Source of the DNA: Spirodela intermedia
Taxonomy: Eukaryota; Streptophyta; Magnoliopsida; Alismatales; Araceae
DNA length: 64,000 bases
Assembly: GCA_902729315.2 (NCBI GenBank)
Contig: LR746275.1
Location: 3,841,001-3,905,000, forward strand
Reading direction: 5' to 3'
Below, in pieces: positions 46,261 to 56,975 of the stretch. Each line of letters starts with the position of its first letter. Position 1 is the stretch's first letter. A model generated the notes under the pieces. It was not told the origin of the DNA, did no database searches, and was given only the letters and a program-made list of their open reading frames with translations. A program made the translations under genes and the position numbers.

Positions 46261-48060
46261 GACTTTCCAGATTGGATGGCTTGCTATTGGCTTGTTCGTG
46301 GAGTCACTTAAGGAACGAGACTAAAGACTTGACCGAGCTGAAGTTACCCGAGAGGAGCAGTACATATGGCGCGAGATTGGGTGAGAATCTCTAGGTTGAA
46401 ATGGGCGATCCAGCCTCATAATGATAAATTCTAGATGACCCTCCCAAAACTTGGAAACAACCTTCTACAAGCCCGGAGCGAACTATATGTCATGCGAGCT
46501 CAAACTCGTATTTCTTATTTAGGCAGGCCGGTCAGTCAGAAATAATCTGTAAATGACTACATCTAGCTCAAGCAATTGATCTTAGCTTTCAGGGGATAGA
46601 CCTTCTTTAGAGGAACTTAGATAGAAATTGGTAAGATAGGGCGCTAGCTTTCTAGTACGCACTTCGATAAAGAGTTTTTTTTAACCTCTAACCTTACGGC
46701 TTTCCTTCTGCACCCACGGCCTACCTACCGGTCGCCTATAGAAAGAAGCTACCTTCCCCACCTTTTTGACATGGGAAGCGAGGCTTTCCTTCTTATGAAG
46801 CGGATGCTGATGATGAAAGAGCTTCTTCGGATGCTTCTTATTTACAATACCTTGGTTCCTTAAGTTGGTTGATTGTTCCAGGTTTGATCCCCCGGTTATA
46901 GGTTCCTGGCGAACTTAGATGCTTGCTTAGGCGCGCCACCTTGCTCACGAAACCCGTTGATTGAATAAGCTTTACTTGGCCCTCATCTATCTCCGGTCTT
47001 TCCGAAGTCAAAGAATCCGTCACAGTTATTGATATAGAAGTACGTCACATCTTGTGGAAGAAAGAGTGGGAAGTATCTCCCGTTGATTGCTTACCACTTA
47101 CATGACCACATCGTTTATGATATATCTTGTGATATATCAGTTGAATAATGCCTCTTTTAATCACCTGGACCAGACCTGCGGGGTCGTGTACCTGCCTTCC
47201 ATCTTAGTTATAGTTCCGGAATCCGCCCTCACTTGAAAGAAAGGCCAATTCCCTCTGGGCCTTGGAGTTTGGTCTCGGTCAACAAAAAAATAGGCACGGT
47301 CACGACTTTTGGAGGGAGGGGGCATACTAAGTTTATATGCAGTTAGATTAAAGTAGTAGGATCAATATTACCATTAGCGAACATCTTTCTGACAAAGAAC
47401 GATGAATCTCCAGACTCATCATCGTCATCTCAAGCCTACTCATAATTGGTTTTTCAGCCACTTTTGAATTCCTTCGGAACCTCTACTTTGCCCTAAAATG
47501 ACCACTGTTGACTTAGCCTCAATAGCAGGACCTTGCCGCATGGCTAAGACCAACTTGGGGGAAGGAACTACGAGGGTGAGAGCCAGAAGAAGGGGAGAAG
47601 AGAAGAAGAGCACCAACGAAAAGAATTCGCCTAGCTCTAAGTAGGATCTTTAGCTAAGCTAGCCTGCGCTTAAAGCTCTTGGAGAGCTTCTGTGGCTACG
47701 GATCTAACACCACTCCTTTCAGTCCTATCGGATGAGAATCATTTGAGAAGCCTGCCTAAGGGACGACCTAGATAGATTCACTGAACTATCCGATCTTGGG
47801 ATCAATTTGTAAAGCGTCGGCTCTTTGCGAACCTTTTAAAGTTATCCCCATGCCGATCCTCCTTCTTTCTGATTGTTGAGGAGCTCTGTTTTGGTTAATT
47901 TAAGAGCTGCGGGAAGCAGGCGATCGTAGTGAGGACGACAGCCGGGAGTCACGATCGATAGTGAGGGCTAACCGAACTTTTGAGAGAGGCCTCCTTCACT
48001 TGAGATGTTGTTGGTCGCTTGGCCGCTCGAGGATACACGACAGAAGGCATTGGTCTATCT
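46261..48060. other. Mitochondrial-type intergenic DNA
   Basis: No gene recognised. Composition (near-even base content, many short purine/pyrimidine motifs) resembles the noncoding part of angiosperm mitochondrial genomes. A short frame at 46838-47023 (-) has no family similarity. Confidence 0.4.
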
Positions 48061-48569
48061 CCAAACTGAAATTCACCTTCACTAATTTATTTCCATAATT
48101 TTTTTTCTTTCTATCTTGAACCAAAAAAATATATTAAAAAATTAACCATTATTGTTTGTTTGTATAACGTGTATACACACACTATAAAGTCGAAATATAA
48201 AAACTTATGAAACAATTCATCCATTTGTAATAAATGGATCTATGGGGTAGGTAATTAGAGGAGTTGCCGTTGAGAACTCTGGGATTGGAAAAGCATTTTT
48301 TATTCATATAGACCCTTAGTCCAAATGTAACTATAGTATAAAATATAGATCCTTCGGTTGATTTATTCTAAGTTAAGTCATTGGTCTTATCCGGTATATA
48401 TAACATAATATTTATATATAATATAAGATCGTCGTTTTAAAAAATATTAATGGATCTCCCCCGTTTCCTTAACAAGAATGAAAGTTTTTTCTTCTTTTAA
48501 TTTAAGAATTTAAGGAATATTTTTATTTGAAAATTTTAGGAAAAGTTTGACATTTCCATTAGAATAGAT

Positions 48570-48634
48570 TGGTTGTAGCTTGGAAGTGCTATGTAGGCTT
48601 TTATTTACCGAGGGTTCGAATCCCTCTCTTTCCG
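48570..48634 (+). pseudogene. trnS-GGA: 3' part of plastid-type tRNA-Ser(GGA)
   Basis: AGCTTGGAAGTGCTATGTAG contains the anticodon GGA and the 3' side of its stem. It is followed by the variable arm, a perfect T arm (CGAGGGTTCGAATCCCTC) and acceptor strand TCTTTCCG. The 5' acceptor strand and D arm are not found before it. Upstream, 48100-48560 is AT-rich and could be flanking plastid DNA. This is a truncated plastid-derived tRNA gene. Confidence 0.7.
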
Positions 48635-48755
48635 TTTCTGCACCTTAACCTAATTCACCAAGGTTACTTAACACAAGGTATCAAATAATAATTTTTATGA
48701 ACAGTCACTAAACTCAAGAAGAAAGAAGAGAAAGAACTGGGCGCCTACCTAACGG

Positions 48756-48801
48756 GTTTCTTGCTTACCAAGCGAGAAACCGGAAAGCGCGCTAGCGCGC
48801 T
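48756..48801. promoter_or_regulatory. Two adjacent stem-loops 3' of nad5
   Basis: GTTTCTTGCTTACCAAGCGAGAAAC (48756-48780) folds into a hairpin. Right next to it AGCGCGCTAGCGCGCT (48786-48801) is a perfect 16-base palindrome inside a longer imperfect one (GGAAAG...GGCTTTC). They begin 40 bases after the nad5 stop on the nad5 strand, where plant mitochondrial transcripts often end in stem-loops that protect the 3' end. Function is inferred. Confidence 0.5.
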
Positions 48802-48840
48802 CCGGCTTTCAAGCCTCCGCTTGCTCCTCCAGTTCGATTA

Positions 48841-48990
48841 TTATTCTTGACTTGACTTATTATTAAAAAAACTACTCACTATAAAAATGAAAGACGATCG
48901 ATTATCTACCCAAGAAGATAGAGAATCCCACATACGAAAAAAGGTCACAAATGGAGTTGAACCAAGTAACATTGCAAAGGCATAATGATA
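48841..48990 (-). CDS. nad5: nad5 exon 5 (NADH dehydrogenase subunit 5, C-terminus), NUMT copy
   Basis: 150 bases encoding [20 protein letters not shown] through [12 protein letters not shown] and a TAA stop: the last exon of mitochondrial complex I subunit 5. The 5' boundary follows CCGACCCTAC, a plausible group II intron end. The exon keeps FFRMWDSL, where other plants show FFCMW in the protein (a C-to-U edit of CGT), so the DNA is unedited. The frame is open. Confidence 0.9.
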   Translation of the reverse strand, partial: YHYAFAMLLGSTPFVTFFRMWDSLSSWVDNRSSFIFIVSSFFNNKSSQE

Positions 48991-49920
48991 GTAGGGTCGG
49001 GATATTCCCCCCCCCTCTCCGAACCGGACGTGAGGGTCTCCCCTCATAGGGCTCTCTGCAGGGGAATCTCCACTCACTGCTTCCCCTAATATCCTCCCTT
49101 TATCACATCATGGGGGTTTACAGGAGATCCCAGAGGTTCGCTCGGGAAGGCTGCTATACCATACATTATGACAAAACTACTAAGAAATCAAATACTTTTG
49201 TAGTCACTAGACTCACTATAGAAGTCCGTCCGGCTGCTCTTGCTGAAATCATTACTCTTCATTCTCCCGTGCTCTAGCAATTGAGCTCCCTAGACTACTA
49301 CCATGTAGTTAGGTAGGGACAATCAATCCATAGTTACGGGAATAACGGAATGAATTGGGATCCCCAAAATGAAGATTATTAGTTAATCAATCTTTCTCTC
49401 AATAGATGTATCTGGTCTGATACGGTACAGTACAATACGAGACGATGGAATGCAATGGGATGGACGGTAGAGGGTTGCCTGCGCCCAAAAGCGATGATTC
49501 ACTTGTCCCCTTGTCTATAGGGACCTCGTGGCATACAACCGCCACGACTCCTGCTAGATAGCCGCTCCTTTCTCTTTCTTTTTACTGCCTCGTGGACGGA
49601 CGAAAGAAGGGAAGTTACAGAACGGGGCAGTGAAGGCTCGCGAAGTAGACTGCAAGCCCCCACCCCTACAGTACTGTGTTGCCGTAGCGCGCCCTACTGA
49701 AATAACGTTCCCTCGCTTACTTTAAAGCTTGCTAGGGGATGGGATTCATTCACTTGCATTCCTGCTAGCACTACAAAAAGCTCCGGTCTTAACGCCCCTA
49801 CAAAAGCTGTGTGCAGCCTTTCCTCGGGTTCGTAGAGTCTGGTTTCCCGTTTACCCACAACGGAGGAGCCGCCCCCACCAACCAGGCAGGCGGCCACGGA
49901 TCATAACGCACTCTTCGCAC
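48991..49920 (-). other. nad5 group II intron 4
   Basis: 930 bases between exons 4 and 5. On the minus strand it starts with GTGCGAAGAG (group II GUGYG 5' end) right after codons reading LQSGSV and ends CCGACCCTAC. This is the cis-spliced last intron of plant nad5. No maturase frame is present, as expected. Small frames inside it are not genes. Confidence 0.8.
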
Positions 49921-50313
49921 AACAGATCCACTTTGAAGTTGACTTATTCGCTCGGCCAATCGTCGGAATGTGTACGAGATACCATAAGGGCCCAATATCT
50001 CAATAGCACCCTTGTCTAAAGCTTCGAATGAGACTGAATATCCGAAACGCAGGAACGATCTGATTATAAAGTCATTAAAAACTTGATCGAAGAACCAGCG
50101 TTTATTGAAGAAGCAATAGAGTCGATTACAAAATGTATTTGTTTGAAAGACTCGTTGGAATTGATCCGCTACAGGATTTACATTATACGCTACAGAAGCA
50201 CCTGAAGTACTAAACAGAATAGGTATTAGTTTTGTAATGGTTGGAGCAGCAAACTCGGATTCGGCAAGAATCTCATTTTTGGGTAGTACGAAGGGGGAAT
50301 TGGCCCAAAAATG
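49921..50313 (-). CDS. nad5: nad5 exon 4, NUMT copy
   Basis: About 393 bases encoding [14 protein letters not shown], then [18 protein letters not shown], then [20 protein letters not shown] and QLQSGSV at the 3' end. It is open throughout. In plants this exon follows a 22-base exon 3 by trans-splicing, so its 5' limit (50313 within a few bases) is set by homology. The S in QSGSV is F in edited transcripts of other plants, another unedited site. Confidence 0.88.
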
Positions 50314-51250
50314 GGATATGGGTCAAGACGCAGCCGGGCGCCGGCGGCTTACTCAAGTGCCCCCCGAACCGCGCGAAATGGTCGCCTATTACACGGGTCA
50401 TTAACTCTGCCTGAGGTGGGTGTACCTATTATTCGTAGGTGGTACGGCGCACGCAGGGCCTCGGTTTGCTGCTTCCTATGCATTTCCAACAGAGTGGAAC
50501 CTAGCTCAGCTCCGCCGAGCCAAAAGGAAAGAACCGCCGGAGGCAGACGGTAGAGCATAGCCAAGATGTTTTCGTCGTCCGTAAAGGACCTAACAGAAGA
50601 CCGTGCTCCGAAGTGCACTGAGAGTTTTGTTTTAACAACACGCAAGCGCCTTACCCTTATATTGTATTGATCCATGTCTATGTGGGATCGGCGACAAGAT
50701 TGAACCGAGGCCCGCCCGGCCACCTCCGGGGGGACAACCAGACCAACCTGTAAGGTTTCTTTCCGAACCGGGGCCTTTTAATAATTGAATTTATAGGGGT
50801 GTCCCAGGCAGCGGTCCAATGAGAAAGAAATAAAGGATGGCAGGCGGATTGGATTCGTCGTGGTCGGTTCATTCTAGGAAAAAAAAGGAACGGAGTCACC
50901 TGAACTACGCGAAAGGAGGGAAGTCGTGGGCTGAGACGGAGGTCACTTTCCCCGATCCATCCCGAAGGAACCCTCTCTCGCCCATCATCGTACCCAGCTC
51001 AGCTATCGGCTAAGCCCTATCTATTCATCTCTTTTTTCTAATGGATATTTAGGGTTGTTCACAGATCTTGAAACCTTCGGTTTCAAGATCTAAATATGGA
51101 ATAACCAATATTCCATATGGTTCTCACCCAGTCCCCTCTCCTTTTTATTCCTTTTCATCTTTAGTCTTACTTTCAAACAAAGTGACGCTCGTTGTCGCTA
51201 GTGCTGCTAGCCAGTCCAAAGAGCGCGTCTTGCCCCCCCCTATCAAGTAA
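50314..51250 (-). other. Probable 3' half of trans-spliced nad5 intron 3
   Basis: In plants the DNA just 5' of nad5 exon 4 is the 3' half of a split group II intron. The sequence here looks like it (no open frame with similarity, and GAAAGAAACCTTACAGG-like structured segments on the minus strand). The upstream limit cannot be set. No exon 3 is visible nearby, in line with trans-splicing. Confidence 0.5.
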
Positions 51251-52560
51251 GTTTAAGTGATCGGTCGCTTGGTATAGTCCTTATCAACTAAACAACCTAT
51301 TGGGGTTGGGACTTATGCGCCCTATAGCCAGTGACTAGCTCAATCGAGGAGATACGTGTACACCGCAATTTTACATCTTTGCTTTCAAAAAAGATGAGAT
51401 CAACAGAGCTAAAAGCAGGCGTGATCTTATGTTACGATGCCACTTCGACACGACCTTGGCACTTCTCGTCGGGGACGGGAGGCTAGTGTAGCGAAAGGGC
51501 CCCCTCATCCATCTTAAAGCAAGGGACCCGAGAGTAACGACTTGATGAGCTAAGCCTTAGTCGGGCTAAACTTCGCTCAATAGCTTACTTCTAACGTCTA
51601 GCGTTCTTTATGACCCAACAACTTCGTACCGCTTCTCTACTACCATAGTTCTTGAAGGGAGGCTTAGCGACAACGCTAATGATTCTAAGAGGCAGTTAAT
51701 GATTCTCTTCTTAGCTATCGAGAGTATGAAAGCTAAGACTGGTTAGTGATAGTAATTGTTCATCCACTTTCTTATTTAGGTAAAATATTCCTCTTCATTG
51801 GTCTTGTGTTAAGCCTAGTCATCGGTAAAATAGGTTGAGTCCTCTCTGAGAGCTGCGATATGCAGTGCTCCAGCACGGAATGAGCCAGCCCCATATAGAT
51901 AGAAGAAGAAGCGAAATGAGTCAACTCAGGGATGGAGCTTTTCTGCGTGCGAAGCAAGATATGGACAAAATGTGGCCTATTGAATTAAGCGGGAGCGAAG
52001 ACGTTCGGTCTTATCTTTTTAAACGAACTTGGATATCCTGGACTAATCTCCAAGATCACTACTGGGAAGCCCAGAATGATATTCCGGCTTTGAGGGCTGC
52101 TCCTGCTTGCGCTTTTTTCTCGAATAGAAAAGGACTTCCCCTGTGTCCATTGACCTTCTCAGCGGAGTTGGTTTAAACTGATCCGGAATTGGGTTTTTCA
52201 TCGTTGTCACAATCACAAGATGGCGTACAAGCAGACTCTTCTGATGTCATGGATCCTCCTCACTTGGTTCTTCATTCGGTTCCTCACTTGGATCTTCTAA
52301 AACTGGTGCTTCTTCACTTGGCTTTTCTTCAACCTGTTCCTCACTTGTTCAACCTCTTGCGCAAAAGATTTTTCCATTTCCGAAGGTTCTTTTAAATTTG
52401 TGAGAGGCCTTAGTAAAAGTTCAATACGTCTAAGCTGAGAAAGATGGGCTTCAAGTTCAAAGGGATAGAAGAGATGTTTGATGATTTCATTGAATCCCTC
52501 AAGGAGCAAGGCTACAGTCTCTAGTGTGAGGGTCGCAGGCACGTCATCTTACTATAGACT
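51251..52560. other. Mitochondrial-type intergenic DNA
   Basis: Frames at 51865-52176 (+, 103 codons) and 52297-52542 (-, 81 codons, Glu/Arg/Leu-rich, possibly helical: EPSEMEKSFAQEVEQVRNRL) have no family I recognise. They may be mitochondrial chimeric ORFs. Confidence 0.35.
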
Positions 52561-52764
52561 ATACACCTATTAAGTTCAGAGATCTTTGCTCTGTGTGTGT
52601 TTGTGTTAGAGAGAGGATTGTAATGCATCATAAATTCATCTTATATATAATTCTACATGTTACCAACAATTGAACTTTTAAACATATAACGTATAATAGT
52701 TAACCGTAATGTTGGAACTTCACAAATCTTTCCCTCTTATTCCCCATCTTCTTCTCCCCGTCCC

Positions 52765-53060
52765 TTCAAGAGCGTGACGATCTCGACACCGCCCACTTCC
52801 TGATCGACGGCGAGATCCCCGTGGAGGACGTCGGGGCCGGAGCCCCGGTGTAACCGTATAAGGCGGCGTCCTCTCCGCAGGTCCCGGTTCTCTTCGTGTT
52901 GGGACTCGACGGTGGACTGCGACACCAACAACTACCTGGGGACGCTCGCCCGCGCCGATCACCTGCCGTACGGCCGGGATTTCGACACGCACCGCCCCAC
53001 TGGAAGGTGTTACGCAACGGACGGATCATGGTCGCAAGCGCCTCGGTCCGTCCACATCAC
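52765..53060 (+). pseudogene. Fragment of a nuclear GDSL esterase/lipase gene
   Basis: Reading 52905-53020 in one frame gives [20 protein letters not shown] then [15 protein letters not shown], the first block of plant GDSL lipases (usually GDS..D.GNNN...PYG.DF....TGR). Just before it, VPVLFVLG is in another frame because about two bases are missing at the GDS motif itself. An upstream in-frame stop also occurs. GC content is high and flanks at 52560-52740 and 53160-53470 look nuclear rather than mitochondrial. It is a broken exon 1 embedded in organelle DNA. Confidence 0.75.
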
Positions 53061-53479
53061 TCTTCCACCCCTCCCTTGCCCCCTCTCTCTGAAGCCTCGC
53101 TTGTTCGGAGAACTTTCTTTGGATCTCTTTTTGGCTTCCCGCCCGGCCAGGAGATTTGACACACACAGTAGTTGATTCAATCAATGAGATCCTCGGTTGA
53201 CTCGTGCGGTGGTACCTCGGGGAGAACTATTGGTGATGTCAGCTGATGTACGAAGGCAGGTGTTGGCCAAAGTACTAGTCCGAGGTTTTCAATTTAAATG
53301 GATGGACGACCTGATGCCACGTGTCCCAGTTAGTAGGCAGAGGAAGATTCTAACTACCTAGTACGCTGACGTGGTCGGCTCCCCGGATTTTCAAGTTTAG
53401 TCCTACCCTATAGTAGAGTCTCTTTTCCTTATCTAAGCTATATCAAACGGAAACTCATCTGCTTGTCTTGGTGTAATAC

Positions 53480-54679
53480 TCACTCGTCAAATTTGTGTAA
53501 AAATTTATCAGTCTCATCCATGTAAGAATTTGGAATTCCTCTTCCAACTCGTCCCGGAATAGGCGTTATGGCAAAGAACAAGAAGAAAACTAAAGGAGGA
53601 ATTTGTCCAATAGTCACAAAAGGTGCCTCCACAGGTTGACATCCGATCCAACCTAATAGTAAGCGATCCGCCAAAAGCAACCAAAAAATTCCTTGATGAA
53701 TCGGGCGAAAACTTGAACTACGCACATACAAACTTTTAAAAAAAGGTAAAGCCAACAGACATATAGAAACTGGTGCTATTGCGGCTACACCTCCCGATTT
53801 GTCAGGTATACTGCGAAGAATGGCATGGATCGGTAGAAAATACCATTCCGGCACAATATGAGGCGGGGTGGGCATCGGATTAGCAGGTATATAATTGTCG
53901 GGATGCCCCAAAACATTAGGAGCTTAAAAAATCCAAATGGAAAAAAAGATAGCAGAAGCTACCCGACCTACCAAATCCTTTACATAAAAATAAGGGTAAG
54001 AAGCTATTTTATCCATCTCTGAATGTACACCCAATGGATTATTTGATCCATATTGATGCAATGCGGCCAGATGAAGAAGACTGGCGCCTACTAAAATAAA
54101 GGGGAGTAAATAATGGAAACTAAAAAAACGATTTAAGGTGGCATTGTCCACGGAAAAACCACCCCAAAGCCAAGTCACTCTGGTATCTCCTACTAAAGGT
54201 ATGGCGCTAGCTAAGCTTGTAATTACTGTTGCTCCCCAAAAGCTCATCTGACCCCAAGGTGGTACGTATCCTATAAAAGCTGTCACAATCATTAATAGGA
54301 ATATGACAACTCCGAGACACCGAACAAATTCCCTAGGACTGCTATAACTCGCATAATATAGACCACGAAAAATATGAAGGTAAACCACAATGAGAAACAT
54401 ACTTGCCCCATTAGCATGCATATAATGGAGCAACCAGCCCCCTTCAACATCTCTCATAACGTGTTCTACACTGTTGAAAGCTAGATCCACATGAGGTGTG
54501 TGATGCGTAGCTAAAAAAACGCCAGTCACTATCTGAATGACTAAACAAATACCAGCTAACGGACCGAACCCCCACCAATAACTAAGATTGCTCGGGGTTG
54601 GATGATCTATCAAACGCTGGTTAAGTGTAGAGGCTATAGGTTGTTTAAGAAGAGAGAATCGTTGGTTCTTTATAGTCAT
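53480..54679 (-). pseudogene. cob: Cytochrome b (cob) with premature stop, NUMT copy
   Basis: Apocytochrome b of complex III. ATG at 54679 ([14 protein letters not shown]) gives a frame with all family landmarks: [65 protein letters not shown] at 53924-53926 replaces the Tyr codon in the conserved WIFYAPN, cutting the protein at 251 residues. The rest continues in the same frame (HPDNYIPANPMPTPPHIV, DKSGGVAAIAPVSICLL, GRGIPNSYMDETDK) to 53480. The C-terminus runs a few residues beyond the usual end. Several positions keep codons that other plants edit (VPPWGQ where the protein has VLPWGQ), so it was copied from DNA, not cDNA. Order rpl5-rps14-cob is the normal plant mitochondrial cluster. Confidence 0.92.
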
Positions 54680-55565
54680 TTCTCTTTTCTATCGTGACAA
54701 CTCCTGTTCCCCCTTATTTACCCCGAACTTGATGGAATTTGGCCTCGCTGCGCCCTGAATCCATCAAAAAACTGCATGAGAAGATTCATCTCATTTCATT
54801 TTGGCGAGAGGGAGGCAGTGAACCACCAGGGCTACTTATTTGTCAGTTGGTTGATTCTCGACGAACTCATTCGGAGCAAACTGTCGGTTTCTTAAGGCTT
54901 AAACTTTTCATTAAGAAACCTATGAAAGATAAGTAAGGAACTCCTTTCACTTAAACGTTTTGCTTGCGCTACCTACCCCTTGAACGTCGATTTCAAAACA
55001 AAGAAAGAACTCAAATGAAAGCAACACTTTTTGCTTGTTGTCCTATTACTCTTTTTGCCTGCCTAGTGGAGCCTTGGAAAGGAGAGAATTTAAGAAAATC
55101 ACTCTCGGAAACTCTTCTTGGACGAGAGACAATCAATATTATATTGGCATTGGTTCTACCAACCAAACGAATAACTTTTTTGTCTTTATCATTCGGAAGG
55201 CCCTATTTTGTTGCTGGCCCACACCCAGACTCTGACTTCAATGGTGTCAACAACCTCCACACTCCGGCGTGAACATGAACAACTTACGAATTTAAGAATA
55301 GTTTTAGATCCCTCGGAAGTGACATTCGTCAGTTAATATGTTGTTTCACGCGGTGATCTTCTATCTTTCCAAGTTCCTTGTACGTAGTCTATGTCTGGGG
55401 AGACAGGTGCAGTAGAGAGTTCCTCCACTTCGATTCCCGTCACGTTAGCATCTCCGATCGGAGTCCATTAGATCTTTCCTTTTGGTCCGGAGCCTGACGG
55501 TAATGGACCTACAACCCTTGCTTGTGGACCAGCTGCGACCTTTGTTTTATTGGGTTTGGTGGTTG
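54680..55565. other. Spacer between cob and rps14
   Basis: Mitochondrial intergenic DNA. A frame of 102 codons (54964-55272, +) has no recognisable family and lies on the strand opposite to the cluster. Confidence 0.4.
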
Positions 55566-55868
55566 CTACCAAGACGATTTCTTTATGCCCTAATAAGAAC
55601 CTAGAGATGCTAATCCACGACGATAGGAGAAATGCGAAAGAACTCAACTATGGAACGAGGAAGACCTATGGAAATACGTCGGTTTCTTACTCGTGCAAAG
55701 GAACTCTTTCTTGGCAACTTGGACAACTTCTAATGATGTTTGTCCCGCATATAAAACGGAAGATCGGGATCTTTACAACAGCTATTGTAAATAAAGCTTT
55801 CGTCTCAATTCATATTTAGCCGCGAGCAATCTATGTTTGTGATCTCGTATATTTAGCTTCTCCGGCAT
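55566..55868 (-). pseudogene. rps14: Broken ribosomal protein S14 (rps14)
   Basis: ATG at 55868 reads MPEKLNIRDHKHRLLAAKYE then LRRKLYLQ and a TAG. Further pieces of S14 are legible in other frames: CKDPDLP-like and RDKH-like DNA near 55740, RNSSFARVRNR-like DNA near 55690, and the terminal GIKKSSW with its stop at 55566. Several indels break it. The start codon is one base after the rpl5 stop, the arrangement known from plant mitochondria. rps14 is a pseudogene in many angiosperm mitochondria, so the damage may predate transfer. Confidence 0.85.
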
Positions 55869-55869
55869 C

Positions 55870-56424
55870 TTACTGACTTTCCCCCTCATCTTTTTGTAAA
55901 AAGCCGCTCCACGGTGGTAAAGTCTCATCTTTTGTCTTGGCCGAAGTGACAATAGTCACATTGAACCCTCGAATATGCTCGAAGATCTTGAAATGATCTC
56001 CCAGTTCTGGTGAGAATTCGCAAAACTCCATTTCCATCGAGAATTGAATGGGGTTTTCCCGTATTTCGACCAGAGAATCTAACAGAGACATTACTGTCGA
56101 GATTCTGACCAAAAAATGTGACATTCCATGCCCTCGGAGAGTGCTTTGTCGTGCAAAGTCACTGACATATACAGTGTCTTTTTCGGCCCCAAAATTTGAT
56201 CGAAACGACTTTCCCGCTTTGAAAAAGGGACCCCTTTTAGGCTGTATGAATCTCTGACTGCACGGAATCTCCTTAGCCAATTTTCCATTTTTTATTCTGA
56301 AAGAAGAGTTTGGTACTAATCTTATTTCACACAATCCTGGAACTTCCATAACGTTGGCATGTTTCGGTTTGAGCAATAGATCTTGGCGTGATACATCTTC
56401 GTAATGAAAATGGAGTAAAAACAT
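55870..56424 (-). CDS. rpl5: Mitochondrial ribosomal protein L5 (rpl5), open, NUMT copy
   Basis: 184 residues from [15 protein letters not shown] to [11 protein letters not shown]5 binds 5S rRNA in the large subunit. Family landmarks: [79 protein letters not shown]. The frame extends upstream to 56472, but homology and usual length favour 56424. LPPWSGF near the end probably corresponds to an edited Leu-Leu pair in other plants. It is the only protein gene of the cluster here without a lesion; with rps14 and cob broken beside it and no nuclear targeting sequence, I expect it to be inactive. Confidence 0.88.
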   Translation of the reverse strand: MFLLHFHYEDVSRQDLLLKPKHANVMEVPGLCEIRLVPNSSFRIKNGKLAKEIPCSQRFIQPKRGPFFKAGKSFRSNFGAEKDTVYVSDFARQSTLRGHGMSHFLVRISTVMSLLDSLVEIRENPIQFSMEMEFCEFSPELGDHFKIFEHIRGFNVTIVTSAKTKDETLPPWSGFLQKDEGESQ

Positions 56425-56888
56425 TTTCTTAGTTGTTCGGTTAGAATAAGCACTGTGAACTATCCGCTTCAAAAAAGGATAGTTGATCGAACTACTCTAC
56501 TAATTAGAAATTAAGTACAGTACATATGGAGGAGTCTAAGAAAGAAGAGGGATAAGTCATCATTCAATCAAGGATCAAGGAAGGAATGAGGAAGATAAGG
56601 GCAAAAGATGAGGAAGAGCGATTCTTTTTAAGAGCCAACCATGCGTTCACAGTCGACTCAACAAGAGCCATCGGGTTACTCCCTGCCATAAGTCATGCCC
56701 TTACTAAACTGCTACCACTCACTCCACACCCAACAAAGCACCCCCCCGCGTCTAAAGCTCCTAGACACCAAAGAGTCTTGAAAGCACCTGCACAAGGCTA
56801 TCGTCTACCCATTCCATCCATCGTATCAGTCGAGTCGATCCGATTCGTTCTTATCTATAGATAACGCAAGAGAGAACTTATGACCTCG

Positions 56889-56975
56889 CGGATGGAGAGG
56901 GATTCAAACCCCCGGTATTCCTATCAATATTTCGGTTTTCAAGGCCGACTCTTTCAACCGCTCAAACATCCATCC
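56889..56975 (-). tRNA. trnS-UGA: tRNA-Ser(UGA), mitochondrial, with T-loop change
   Basis: 87 bases, with acceptor GGATGGA pairing TCCATCC plus discriminator G, anticodon loop CTTGAAA with UGA, a long variable arm typical of serine tRNAs, and T stem CGGGGG/CCCTC-like. The T loop reads TTTGAAT instead of TTCGAAT: the invariant C56 is T, which would disrupt the D-loop/T-loop contact. The D-arm region also shows TTTGAG where TCTGAG is usual. Both are C-to-T on the tRNA strand, as expected from deamination of a methylated nuclear copy. Confidence 0.88.

Noticed and set aside
54739-55272. Mitochondrial plus-strand frames of 65 and 102 codons between cob and rps14
   Set aside because: They oppose the gene cluster, lack a recognisable family and are likely chance frames in spacer DNA.
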